This document shows, piece after piece, positions 34,971-46,108 of a DNA stretch of 64,000 bases; positions within the stretch are counted from its first letter, which is position 1, and every line of letters begins with the position of its first letter. The notes below the pieces were generated by a model that saw only the letters and a list, made by a program, of their open reading frames with translations, was not told the DNA's origin and searched no databases. The stretch comes from Fagopyrum homotropicum (taxonomy: Eukaryota; Streptophyta; Magnoliopsida; Caryophyllales; Polygonaceae). The stretch is from NCBI GenBank assembly GCA_033239125.1, contig BSWB01000003.1, positions 39,633,001-39,697,000 of the forward strand. The letters run 5' to 3'. Both the position numbers and the translations under genes were made by a program.

Positions 34971-35515
34971 ATGATCTGAAGAACACAATCAATATCATTT
35001 GCAATGCACAAACCAGTAAAATAATATTTGGAGATCTTATAATAATATGGAATAACATATGTGGTCTAAAAGGTACAAGTAGATCTCAGCAGCTACAACC
35101 ACATTATAAGAACTTAAACTACAAATCCTTTAAACAAAACACAAGCACATGTATATATTGTTGCACCATTTTTGCAGATTATATAATAGCTCAAACTAAT
35201 CTCGCATCCTCTCTATTGACTACTCAAAACTGATCAATGATTGGTAATTCAAGTTCCCCAAAACACCAGTCAATGAATGGCATCCTCTAGTTGCTATCCT
35301 CTTAACTCGTCATTCTTTCAGGCACAACCTGCACATACAAACATCAATATCAGCAAAGTACAGCAAACATGTCAAATAAAGCTGATTACAAAAAGAAAGA
35401 AACACAAATCACATATCAAGACAACAAAAGACGGGCAGTTTGCAGATTTCTGTTCAAGTATAGCAATCTTGAAACATGAGGAAGGATACCTTCGAATGAC
35501 CTTTTGCTGCCCTCC

Positions 35516-37447
35516 TCAGTTCTTTGACTTGTTCTTATTTTTTGAAGGAATCTTCCCATAAGCCATGAGTCTAGATTCTGAAATCTTAAGCTCAGCTTTG
35601 CGAAGTTTTCTCTTTTCTTTTCTGCTCAGGCCCTCTGAATAACTAGTAGATTGATCCTGTTCCATATGCTCTTCTGTTTTTCTCTTTTTATGCTTATTGC
35701 CCTCATCATTGGCAGATCTCCTCTCATCCGTTTCCTGTCCATGCACCTTCTTCTTCAGAGCCATCAATTTAGCATGGGGAACATTCCACTCTTTCTCCCT
35801 GTAAGGAGCAAGTCTCTTGATTGAAATAACCTCATTCAATTCTTTCTCATCAACAGCAAGTAGCTCATCAGCACTCAACCCAAATCTCTTAGCTGCAACG
35901 GGCTTGTATCTGAAACGCGTCTTTAGGTCTCCAATGGTGTCCTCATAATCTAGCTTGTACAGTTCTTCTAAATCCTTATCCAAGGCTATTTTCTCCTTTA
36001 GAGACATTTTCCTCTTCCTCTTTCTCTTTCCCTCACTAGTTTCTTCTACATCTTCCTCAAACTCCTCCTTACCTTCATCGTCTTCTTTTTCAACTTCATC
36101 ATCCTCTGCCAAAGTATCAAGGTACCTTTCCCTTTCACTCATGAACCCCTCACCAGGCTTACAAACATCCCAATCCTTAGGTAGCCCAAGTAACTCGTCT
36201 TCTTTCTCAAAATCTGGTTTCTCCAAGTCATCCCCGCCTTCATCTCGAACTTTACCAAAATCAGAATCAACATCTTCGGCATCATAATATGTTTCCCCAA
36301 ACGCAGCCTTCATCTTTTTGTCATACTTTACTGGATCAAAGTCCTCCTCCAAATCAGCCTCGGTCAACGGAATGTCCAAACCATCATCCAGACCAGCAAC
36401 TAGCTTGATCTTATTGACCTTCTCCATGATCTCCTTCTTTTTCAAATTCTTCAACCTCTTAACCTCCTCTCGCCTCTCAAGCTCAGCTTGCTCCATTCTC
36501 TCCTTCTTCCTCTTCCTTTGCTCCTTCCTAGGATTATCCTTCTTCCTCACCGAATCTCCCATGATACGTGAATGTGACTGCACTCTGTCCCCTACTCCCT
36601 CTTCAAACCTGAAGTTGTACCCTCTCTCGTAATCTTCTTGTTTTTCAATCTCGTTCTCATCATCTGATAACTGGATATCCTCATCAATGGCTGGTGTCTT
36701 GCCCTTGTCCTTGTCAATCCACATCTTGTTCTTGAAAAAGTCCTTGAGAAACAAATCGTTCTCATCCAATTGCTCATCCGTCCCGAAATACTTGTCCAGT
36801 CTCTCCTTTATCTCCTCACCATCCTCTTCTTCCCCATCCTCCTCATTTTCTTTCGATTTCATTCTCAACAAATCCCCTTCATCTCCAACTTCTCTCTCAG
36901 CCTCCTCCACTTCATCCAGAAAGCCCTTTAGCAGGTCCTGTTGCTCCTCCGAATATGTCTTCACCTTCTTAACATCTTCCTCTTCTTCCTCATCATCCCT
37001 CCCTCCAAACTCAGGGCCCATCTCAATCAAATGCTCAGCATTGACATCTTTCAAATACTTTTTCTTCTCCTTCTTCTTGTCAATCACAGTCTTTCCCTTC
37101 CCTTCCTCTTCCTCTTCCTCTTCCTCATCACCACTCTCTGAAGAATCGAAAAGCTTTACATCTTTTTCCATCAAAGCAGGATCCTTGTTCCTAACCTTCA
37201 GCAGTGCATCAAATAGCTGAATATCATCCTTGGTCGATTTGACAAAATCTTGGTCCCAGGAATCAGAGTCGGACTCCGAATCAGATCCTGATTCATCAAC
37301 AAGGCCCTTCTTCTTGAGCTCTTCAAGCCTCTGGAGATCCTCTCTCTTCTTGTTATGCTCATAACGTTTGGCAAATTCCTGGTTAACTTCAATCTTAGAG
37401 ATGTCCTTCACATCCTCGTCGGACTCGTCGAAAAGGTTCATTCCCAT
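35516..37447 (-). CDS. KRI1: KRI1-like ribosome-biogenesis protein (643 aa)
   Basis: A single long exon encodes a highly charged protein. I chose the start MGMNLFDESDEDVKDISKIE, ten codons into the open frame, because KRI1 proteins begin with a NLFD..D-type sequence and because the ten extra residues look like UTR. Features in order are acidic Ser/Glu stretches, a long Lys/Glu coiled-coil-prone middle, the Kri1 block DIPLTEADLEEDFDPVKYDKKM with AAFGETYYDAEDVD (about residues 360-400), FEKEDELLGLPKDWDVCKPG, then the C-terminal Kri1 region (DLEELYKLDYEDTIGDL, FRYKPVAAKRFGLSADELL) and a basic Lys-rich tail. KRI1 acts with KRR1 in the nucleolus in making the small ribosomal subunit. Length is in the range of plant homologues and the frame is intact. 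A 5' UTR intron and the MULE at 38127 lie upstream. Confidence 0.92.
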   Translation of the reverse strand: MGMNLFDESDEDVKDISKIEVNQEFAKRYEHNKKREDLQRLEELKKKGLVDESGSDSESDSDSWDQDFVKSTKDDIQLFDALLKVRNKDPALMEKDVKLFDSSESGDEEEEEEEEGKGKTVIDKKKEKKKYLKDVNAEHLIEMGPEFGGRDDEEEEEDVKKVKTYSEEQQDLLKGFLDEVEEAEREVGDEGDLLRMKSKENEEDGEEEDGEEIKERLDKYFGTDEQLDENDLFLKDFFKNKMWIDKDKGKTPAIDEDIQLSDDENEIEKQEDYERGYNFRFEEGVGDRVQSHSRIMGDSVRKKDNPRKEQRKRKKERMEQAELERREEVKRLKNLKKKEIMEKVNKIKLVAGLDDGLDIPLTEADLEEDFDPVKYDKKMKAAFGETYYDAEDVDSDFGKVRDEGGDDLEKPDFEKEDELLGLPKDWDVCKPGEGFMSERERYLDTLAEDDEVEKEDDEGKEEFEEDVEETSEGKRKRKRKMSLKEKIALDKDLEELYKLDYEDTIGDLKTRFRYKPVAAKRFGLSADELLAVDEKELNEVISIKRLAPYREKEWNVPHAKLMALKKKVHGQETDERRSANDEGNKHKKRKTEEHMEQDQSTSYSEGLSRKEKRKLRKAELKISESRLMAYGKIPSKNKNKSKN

Positions 37448-37494
37448 ATCCCGGAGAGGTAGACTCAAACTAACCAATATTTGAAAACTCTAGG

Positions 37495-37697
37495 CTGAAA
37501 TTATCATATTGAAACAGTAAAACTCAGTGAGTTTCTATGTAGTTTGTCATGAACAAAAGTTTCGAACTTAATGAGTAAGAGATGTAATTCTAGGGTGCAA
37601 AGCTTCGAACTTTAGGCCGATTAACAATGCTTCAAATCTGCCCAAAATCGGAAAGAGTTTCAATTCTAGCACTAAACGAGTAAGAGTAGAAACTTAC
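37495..37697 (-). other. 5' UTR intron of the KRI1-like gene
   Basis: On the minus strand the donor CTG/GTAAGTT is at 37697 and the acceptor TAATTTCAG/CC is at 37495, 47 bases before the start codon. Both sites are near consensus and the interior is AT-rich. The first exon would lie between about 37860 and 37698. This was read from splice signals only. Confidence 0.6.
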
Positions 37698-37869
37698 CAG
37701 ACCAAGGGAAGTATATCCGACGGCAGAATTCACGGAAAGGGATGACGCGGGGAAGCACGGGACAGTACGACTGCCGGGATTAGGGTAGAGAGAGAGCTGA
37801 AGAAGTGAGGAAGAGGCGATAGAACTCTCAGGCGCCGGGAATAAACGCTAGGGTTACTGCTGCCAAATT

Positions 37870-38126
37870 TTCAATTTTTGTTTTGTTTATAATCGACCAA
37901 CCCCACCGATTAGCAGTCTATAATTACCAATCCCAACAGTTTGTTTTTCTTAATTACATTTTCAAGCCCAAATTTAATTAATAATTACAATTGTAGAATT
38001 TAGATAGTTATATGGGATTAGACGACAAAACGTTTTGAAAATATAAATAATAAAGGGCTAATTAGGTAATTGTACTGCTTTGAGTTTTTGATTTTGTAAA
38101 TAGACTATTAGTATTTTGTTATTAGG
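37870..38126. other. Presumed promoter region of the KRI1-like gene
   Basis: About 250 AT-rich bases lie between the likely 5' UTR and the MULE. It ends with the target duplication GTTATTAGG (38118-38126). No clear TATA box was assigned. Confidence 0.4.
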
Positions 38127-38496
38127 GGTTCGTTCTATTCGTACCCACGTATTCATGTTATTCGTACTCAGTAACCGTGTACGCTTCTCGTAGCCGTAGT
38201 AGATACTCAAATTCTATCTCAAAAATGAGGAGAACTTTGTATGAGTACGCGTCTCGTAGACGTAGTAGTCGTGGAACTACTACGCCTACGAGAAACGTAG
38301 TCATAGTTTTCCAACGGCTAGTTGATAAAAACTACGACTATGTTTCTCGTAGGCGTAGTGTTGAGAATTAGCCGTTATACAACGGTAATGTGTTCCCAAC
38401 ATTAGTATAAATATTATGCATTCGACCGAAATCGTACATATTCAATCCATAAAACCTCATTGTGAATCGTTGTTTCGCAAAAAAAGTCATTCGAAG

Positions 38497-41400
38497 ATGA
38501 ATTCCGACGATGGAGAAGCGAGATATCATTCCGGCGATGGAGAAGAGGATGACGGTGTTGATTTCGGCGGTGGTGAAGATGATGTGGAGGGTGACGAGGG
38601 CTTGTTCAATCCCACGATGCTTAGTAGTTACGATCCGTATTCCGGTGTTGAGGTTAGTTTTTTCAATTCGTTTGTTTTAACGTAGTTTAGTGTTATATGC
38701 TTTAGTTAGTTTTATGTTATATGATTTAGTCGTTAATTAATGAATTAGTAGACAACTAGTCAATAAGTAATGTTATTTGTTGTTAAATGAAGAATTTACT
38801 CGTTAATTAGGTATCAATTAGTCGTTAATTGAAGAAATCAGTCGTTAATTAGTTAATTAGTAGTCAATTATAATGTAATTAGTCAGTAATTAATTTGAGC
38901 AATGTTAGAACATATGATATAGTCATAGTGAATGAAAATTTTGAAATAATTATTGTAGGCTGCCGATATTTCCGATGATTATGACTATACTAGTTTGTTC
39001 GTGGACCATCGGATATGGACGGATATGGACTCGTTAGTTGCGTGGGTTCTTGAGAGAGCTGGAAGTAGAAATATGGTTCTCACCAAACTAAAGTCCTACA
39101 AGTCGGATGATCGTCGTTTTGGAAAGGTGGTATTTGTGTGTGAGCATCACGGAGTCCGCAAGAGTGAGGCGAAGGGCTTGAGGAAACTATGCAAAACGAA
39201 GAAGTTCAATTGTAATTTTCGCTTACACGTTGATGAGGTGCAAAGGGGTCTTTGGGGTGTGAGGAATGTTCACGGAATTCACAATCATCCTCTTCCAAAG
39301 AAGTTAGTAGGTCATGCTTTTGCTGGACGGTTGACGAAGGCACAAATGAAACGAGTCCAAATCTACACCGAAGCGGGAATGCCTCCGAAAGAAATTGTTC
39401 GTTTGTTAAAGAGTGATTTTGAAGATCCCGAAAAGATGGTCACTTCTAGGAAGCAAGTTTCAAACGCTCGGAATAAAATTAGTTTGGAAGCTATGGGAGA
39501 TCGAACGGTAATTCAAAAAGCGTTGAAATTCATGAAAGAGAAGGATTATATGTGAGATATTAGGATGAAAACCATTGAAGGAGTGGAGGAAGTGAGTGAC
39601 TTATTCCTAGCCCATCCCGAGTCGAAGCGTTGGGTTGCCATGTTTCCATACGTCATCATCATGGATGCTACATACAAGACGAACAGGTTATTATGTAATT
39701 CATTTATCTTGTTTATATTAACCTCTTTTTAATTACATAATCTCATACATTATATTTTGAAGATATGACATGCCGTTGTTGGAGATCGTTGGATTGACCA
39801 ACACACAACAAATTTTTCCTGTTGCGTTTGTGTTAATGAAATGGGAGACGACGGGTGATTACGAGTGGGATTTGGAACGCATTGCCTTGTTATTCAGTGG
39901 AAAGAAGCCGAAAGTGATAGTGACGGACCGTGAATTAGGTCTCATAAAAGCAATGTTGAGAGTCTTCGCAGATGCCAAACATATTTTGTGTGAGTGGCAC
40001 GTGTTCAGAAACATCGAATCAAATAGTTGGTGGAAGTCACATTCGCCATCCATCCAAGCAAAATTCATGAGAGATTGTCATGAGTTGTTTGACTCGACTA
40101 CTATTGCGGCTTATGAGGCGAGGCTTTTGCATATGAGGGATAGTTGGATGGACAAGTATCATTTGATGGAGTACCTTGAGAAGACATGGTTGAACAAGTA
40201 CAAGGAAGCTATTGTTCGTTGTTGGACCCATCACTACCTCCATCTTGGATCAAGGACGACAAGAAGGTTAGACAAATACTCATTACATCTTTTATTGTTA
40301 AGTTTACTAATAATGATTTATACTATAAGTTTTAAATTATGTTCTAATCGTAGGGCTGATGGTGCTCATTCGGTATTGAAGAGAACTCTTAAGTCTACTC
40401 GTTGTGGATTTGATACTTTCATCAAGGCCATCCATAAAATGATTGGAGATCAGATTGATGAAATTCAGGGTACCATATAGAAGTCGCGTAATCATACTAT
40501 CGTAGGTATCCAAGAAGACCCTATGTTTACATTTCTTATCCGGAAGGTGTCGAACAACTCCATGAAGTACTTGATCGAGAATTGCAAAGTGGCGCGCCAA
40601 TGGACATTTGATGCTACATGTGACGATTGGTATTGGAGGCAATCATACGGGATCCCGTGCGTGCATGAGTTTGCAGCGGCCCTCCGTGAAAACAGACCTA
40701 TGTTTTCGACTGCAATACATCCCTTCTTGAGGCAGGTTGTGTGGCATGAAGTCACCGAAGAAGTGGAAGAACCCGATGATATTCCTCTGTCGATGGGGGA
40801 TATTACTTTGGCATCTTTTATGACCATGCACAGGGAGAGCAGGTTGAGCCAAGACATTGTAGACAAGTTTGCGGCAACTGTGTTGTATCCGACGGAGTCA
40901 GTTGCTCGGGAGCCGAGAATTTCACATCCTTCTGACAAGGGAAACAAGCAGCGTCGAGTGCCATCTACATTTGAGCATGTTCGAGCTGATAAGGAGTCAC
41001 AAATGAGGAAGTCGTCACAAAGTTCTAGAGGAAAAGTTCGAGGACGAGGCCGAGGACGTGGTCGAGGACGAGCTGACACCATAGGTGAGGCTAGTACCAT
41101 CCCGGAGTCTCAGAAGACTGTTCCAACTCAGCCGTTAGAACTTGTGGTCCGAGGATTCAACTGGGGTTATAGGAATATCCTAGCCTTTATGTTATATTAC
41201 GTTGATCGTGTGATAGATGTTCCGGGCGATGGACATTATGGATATCGATCACTTGGTGCGTTATTGGGTTATCATCCAGATGAGTACATTCGTGTCCGGA
41301 GAGAGCTTGCTTGGGAGTTGAGTAGACATATGCATGTATACTCCGGAATACATGGCGATGATGAGCTCGAAGAACTGATTGACAACGTCAACTACCTTAA

Positions 41401-41845
41401 CCCCGCACCTTGCGCATCACAGTTCTGGATGGAGGTTCCTACTTGTGCTCTCGCATACGCCACTTTATTTCGGGTGTCCCTTGTCGTCTTTTCTAGATTG
41501 GACTCATACACTTGCTTGCCCTTGATTGCCGATACTAAAGAAGAACAACAACCTCCAACAGAAGTGCAAGTAATTGCCATACTTAATGATCATCACTACA
41601 TTCCGGTAAGTCGATTTAATTCTAACGTACTTATTAATACGTTTATAACGCAAGCAATGTTTGATTAACTTGCCTTTGAATTGTGAAAACAGGCTTGGTT
41701 GCATCAAAACGCTCCATTGCCCTTGGTATGTCATGATTGGATGTGAGGTCACGATGCTTCAGTTGAGGGTTTTGCCCACATATATGACCGGAGAATAGCG
41801 AAATACAGAAGACTCCTTCAGAGAGAAGAAGAGGCGGATTCCTAG
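38497..41845 (+). pseudogene. MULE transposase with SWIM and degenerate OTU domains
   Basis: Five exons fit one frame with good splice sites: 38497-38652, 38959-39686, 39763-40266, 40354-41605 and 41693-41845 (about 930 codons). Three in-frame stops break it: TGA 39553, TAG 40478 and TGA 41744. Domains in order are an acidic N-terminus, a FAR1/WRKY-GCM1-like zinc domain (VFVCEHHG, FNCNFRLHV, VHGIHNHPL), the MULE DDE core (VIIMDATYKTNR, VTDRELGLIKAML, ADAKHILCEWHVFRNI), a SWIM-like finger (SYGIPCVHEFAAAL) with only one of the usual two first Cys, an RG-rich linker, and a C-terminal OTU-like cysteine protease fold (DVPGDGHYGYRSLG, NDHHYIPAW). The OTU catalytic Cys position is Tyr. Transposase would bind and cut the element ends in the nucleus. 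Confidence 0.85.
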
Positions 41846-41917
41846 TTAGAAGTCTATCATGTTTGAAAGTGTAATAGTTTGTCTTTCATGTAACAAGATA
41901 TTCACTTGTAGTTTGCA

Positions 41918-42079
41918 TTTGTGGTTATGAGTTGTTGTATTGAATGTGTTATTGAGTTGTGGTTTGCATTTGTGGTTTTGAATTGTTGTATTGAATGTGT
42001 TATTGAGTTGTGATTTTCAATTGTGGTTTTGAATTGTTGTATTGAATGTGTTATTGAGTTGTGATTTTCAATTGTGGTT
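41918..42079. repeat. 51-bp tandem repeat between the convergent MULE genes
   Basis: About three units contain TTGTTGTATTGAATGTGTTA followed by TTGAGTTGTG, starting at 41932, 41983 and 42034. Confidence 0.85.
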
Positions 42080-42191
42080 GTGATCAAAAGATTCAAAAAC
42101 AAATGACACATAATAAGTAACAAAATGCCATCCACATAAAATCATAAGACAACTAATAGTCCAAAAGATTCAAAAAACAAATAACTCATGT

Positions 42192-45100
42192 TCATACATA
42201 AAAAGAGTAACAAATGCTCAAGAGATGCAAACTAGTTCTGCCGCTGAGATGCCCTAACAGGTGGTGACGCCTCTGGTCATCCTCTGCAACTAAAACAACT
42301 AATAGTTGCTGAGCAAACTCAAACGGTAATGGAGGACCACGAGCCACCGCCTTTCGTGTCATACCAATAGCTATCTGTAAGCGTTGTTGAATAAAAAAAG
42401 ACTTTAATTACGCAACTAAAACATAAAGAATTGCAAAGGTAACAAAGATTAGTTTTTGTACCCACTCAAGAAGGACAATATGTGTAACGGGAGGCGGTGG
42501 TGGTGCACCATCTAGAGGTGGCTGCACGTATGGGTGAGTACGTTGTAAGAACCAATCCAAGAAGTACTCATCCATCTGCCATGAGTTGACAACCGCTGGG
42601 ATATTGTGAATGTCATATAAATGCTGGTCCCGCGTCACCCAATGATGCCACTCCTCAGGAGAAAACTGAAGCTCGTACTTTCCTATCCTCGCCGGCCTCC
42701 TCAACACGAAGGGGCGGATGATCCATCCTGGAGGAACAGTAGGGGGCTGCGTAGGGATGATCTGAACACGCTCAAACTGACGTAGGAGAAACTGGGGATG
42801 ATATGGCTCCTCCACCAAACAGAAGCGAATCACCCCCAAATAGGTCGATATACGCATCTGTCTAGTGTGGATTCCGTTGAGAGTACCCCATGACATCCAC
42901 GTCACCTAAGACAAACTTATAGAGTCAATACACAAGTAAACGTACTTGATTATAATTAGAACAAGATAATTGAAAGTACCTCCTCCATCCTACACATGGA
43001 TAGCTGTGCCCTAAATCCTAAGAAGGTTGATCTCTCAAATTGTCCTGTAGCCCCCCTCTCCGTCCTCAGTGCATGTCGGGCATCTCTATGTCTATGAGGG
43101 TCTGCATGACCTCTAGGTCTGAAGTGGGAAAAATGATGGTGAATCCAGGACTGCACAACACAATAACGATTTAATGTTACTTCATATACTACTATATTTT
43201 GAAAAAAAAAGAGTCATAATTAATTGTATACCTCCAAAAGAAGGGAACAACCAACTAATGTATGAACCTCCCTCTTGGAGGACTCGCCTAGCTGTCGGTA
43301 TAGATACGCTAACGTAGCTATCCCCAAGCACGAGACGTCATCGTGGTGGGGTCGCGACAAACGCTCAGTAGATGAGACTTCACCCTGTTCGTGGACTTGT
43401 CAATGAACAGGGTGAAGCCAATAAGAAGAGCTAAGAATCCGCTGGCGATGTCCTCTTGCCTCGCCTCTAGGTACTCTGCCATACTCCTGATCGTAGAGAG
43501 GATATCAGATGTCGGCCACCCACCCGCCTTCACGGCGGCCTTCACCTCCATCGGCGGGAAGCCGAACATGGAGGTGAAAAGAGTATCAACTCGGACACCC
43601 ATAACCTCATCCCCGTCGATGCGAAGTCCTAATAACTGATGCACGCTATGGAGGGTGATCGAGATCTGGTCCCATGGAAAGTGAAATCCTGAGGTCTTTG
43701 GATACCACCGCTCCACGAAGGCAGATGCAAGCGCATGATCCACCCCAACCCACTACATCTCCAGGAGGCCGTGCAATCCACTCTCCCTAACAAGCGTCAT
43801 CCACTCCGAGTCAGGAAATCGATGGGCAAGGGTACGCAAGCCAGACACAATGGCTCCTAGTCGATAGACTCGTAAGACATGAGTCTCGTAGCTCACGAGT
43901 AGGTCCCGTATCGAGACCTGCAACAATAGACGGAGGCGGAGGTGAAGGTGGAGGTGGTGGTTGAGGTCCACCCTCCTGTCCAGACTGACCAACACTCCTA
44001 GCACTAGCAGTTGAGCTCTCTGAACGAGCGGGGGCAGGGGAACGACGCTCCATAGACTGATGCAACTCCAACACAAAAGTGTCCACGTCCACCTCGGGTA
44101 GGATATGGCCGCCAAAAACGTCGGAGGAACCGAATAACATGTTCATCCGCTCCTCGACATGCGTATCGGACTCACACAGTCTCTCCTCCTCCTCCTCCTC
44201 CTGAGGATCCTCCTGGACGTCATCGGGATCCACTAGTCCAAGCTCTATCATCCGCCGCTTACGGTTAGAAACCGTAGCGGCCCATCCTCGGGTACTAGGC
44301 CCTGCAACCTATATAATTTACATAATTTAATTAATTATTGACTAATTATATTAATTATTGACTAATAATCCATTAATTGATAACTAGTATCATTAATTAA
44401 AGACTAATTACATTAATTGATAACAAATATCACTAATTAAAGACTAAATACATTAATTATTGATTAATAATCCAGTACTTGTTAACTAATATCACTAATT
44501 ACATTATTTTTTGCCTAATAATTCACTAATTATTAACTAATACCACTAATTAACGACTAATTATATTATCTTTTGCCAAATAATCCACTAATACCACTAA
44601 TTAACGACTAATTGTTAACTAATACCACTAATTAACGACTAATTATTAACTAATTTCATTACATTATTTTTTGTCTAATAATCCACTAATTGTTAACTAA
44701 TATCATTATTTACCGACTAATTACATTAATTGATGACTAATATCATTAATTAAAGAATAATTACATTAATTGTTAACTAATATCACTAATTAACCACTAA
44801 TTATATTATTGTGTGCCTAATAATCCACTAATTATTAACTAATACCACTAATTAACGACTAATTATATTATCTATTGCCAAATAATCCACTAATTGTTAA
44901 CTAATTTCATTAATTAACGACTAATTATATTAATTACTGCCTAACAAACGACTAATTGTTAACTAATTTCATTAATTAACAATTAATTTTCAACTACTAG
45001 TTCACTATTTGTTCAAACAACGACTAATTGTTAACTAATACCACTAATTAACGACTAATTATATTCTTTCACTAATTAACGAGTAATTTCTTCAAACAAC

Positions 45101-45786
45101 GACTAATTTCATTAATTCTCGACTAATTGTTCACTAATTGTCTATTCTTTCTCTAATTAACGAGTAATTTCTTCAAACAACGAGTCATTATTAACTAATT
45201 TCATTAATTCTCGACTAAATGTTCACTAATTGACGACTAAATCAATAATTAACGATTAATTTCTTTAATTAACGACTTATTATCAACTTATTGTTTACTA
45301 ATTGTCTAATTTGAACAAATTAATTACTTAACGATTAATTTTATTTATTATTGAGTAATTACACGACTAAATATCGACTAATTTTCTAACTAACTACTAA
45401 TTTCATTACTTAATTATCTATTTAACAACTAATTTCTTCAATTAACGACTAATTGTCTACAAATTTACTAACTAACCACTAATTGCTATCTAATTAACAA
45501 AAAAAAACTCACTAATTGATAAATAATGTATTAAATTAAAATTATATTAGCTAGTAATTAAATAAATATAAAATAAAGAATAAATAAAATAAAAGCCGTA
45601 CCCCACTAACAACACGAGATGTGCGACATCCCCGAACAACTCGTGAGCGTTCTCCTCGTCCGACGTTCAAATCGGGAACGCCTCCTCGCCGGCCGTCGCC
45701 GGAATCGCTGCCGGAATCACCTCATCCACTGCCGGAGCGTCCACCGGTACGGACAATCCCGCCACCTCTCCCCTAGTTCTCACCAT
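42192..45786 (-). pseudogene. Plant mobile domain (aminotransferase-like) gene, copy 2
   Basis: Exon 1 (45786-45602) starts MVRTRGEVAG and contains an in-frame TGA after EEAFPI. A 1.3-kb repeat-filled intron ends at TTGCAG/GG at 44302. The next part is acidic and Pro-rich. The PMD core follows: HVLRVYRLGAIVSGL, a TAG after LLEM, HALASAFVERWYPKTSGFHFPW, LHSVHQLLGLRIDGDE and LFIDKSTNRVKSHLL, then a one-base shift at AWG near 43318 before LAYLYRQLGESSK. Further exons are 43156-42970 (SWIHHHFSHFRPRGHADPH) and 42905-42460 (VTWMSWGTLNG, EEPYHPQFLLRQFERVQ, YFLDWFLQRTHPY). A short last exon ends near 42192. The role of PMD genes in MULEs is unknown. Host PMD proteins act in silencing and genome stability. 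Confidence 0.75.
44310..45520. repeat. AT-rich array of ACTAATTAACGACTAATT words
   Basis: About 1.2 kb made of short, shuffled units such as CACTAATTAACGACTAATTG and TTAACTAATATCATTAATT. It fills intron 1 of the PMD gene. The reverse-complement vocabulary (GTTAATTAGTCGTTAATT) fills transposase intron 1 at 38700-38900 at the other side of the element. Confidence 0.85.
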
Positions 45787-46108
45787 CTTCCTGTGTGTGG
45801 TGGTTCGTCTTTGGTGGTCGTCGGCGATGAAGAAACGAAGAAGGGAAGAAGAAAGACGAAGAAGGAAGAAGATAGACGAAGAAGAGTGCGGCTACGCTGA
45901 AGTAACCTCTTTAACGATGTTCGACTACGTCTCTCGCATGCGTAGTTACTTTTCATCATCAAAAAGCGACGACGCCTACGCTTCTCGCAGGCGTAGTCGC
46001 TTTCTGATTCAAAAAAAGAGAGCAACGTTCGACTACGCCTCTCGCAAGCGTATACTGGGTACGAATAGCATGAATAGGTGGGTACGAATAACAAACTCGG
46101 TTATTAGG

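Larger units (their letters stand above)
34265..35515. other. Intergenic space between two convergent genes
   Basis: It holds a possible small MITE (34601-34743), a 29-bp tandem duplication (34913-34970) and, near 35515, the 3' UTR of the KRI1 gene. A minus-strand peptide with several Cys near 34540-34470 has no further support. Confidence 0.45.
38127..46099. mobile_element. Complete PMD-carrying MULE (copy 2, 7973 bp)
   Basis: The exact 9-bp duplication GTTATTAGG (38118-38126 and 46100-46108) is the hallmark of Mutator-type insertion. Inverted ends of about 70 bp share ATTCGTACCCAC, TATTCATG.TATTCGTAC and CAGT, while the outermost 10 bases are poorly matched. Just inside, a 20-base near-palindrome resembling TACGCYTCTCGYAGGCGTAG recurs at 38180, 38246 and 38339, and at 45926, 45977 and 46034. 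The transposase (+) and PMD (-) genes converge at 41.9-42.2 kb. Both genes have premature stops, so this copy is immobile on its own. Confidence 0.88.

Noticed and set aside
35955..37220. Plus-strand Ser/Phe-rich frames opposite the KRI1-like gene
   Set aside because: Antisense shadows of Glu/Lys-rich coding sequence.
40267..40353. Apparent coding continuity LDKYSLHLLLL in the MULE transposase
   Set aside because: It is an 87-bp intron that happens to be open and in frame. The GT/AG borders rejoin the family phrase RRADGAHSVLKR.
41918..42079. Regular 51-bp repeats considered as a CRISPR-like array
   Set aside because: Units are contiguous with no unique spacers, in a eukaryotic context. They are a plain minisatellite.
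44310..45520. AT-rich array considered as centromeric satellite
   Set aside because: Units are short, shuffled and confined to one intron of a MULE. There is no fixed monomer.
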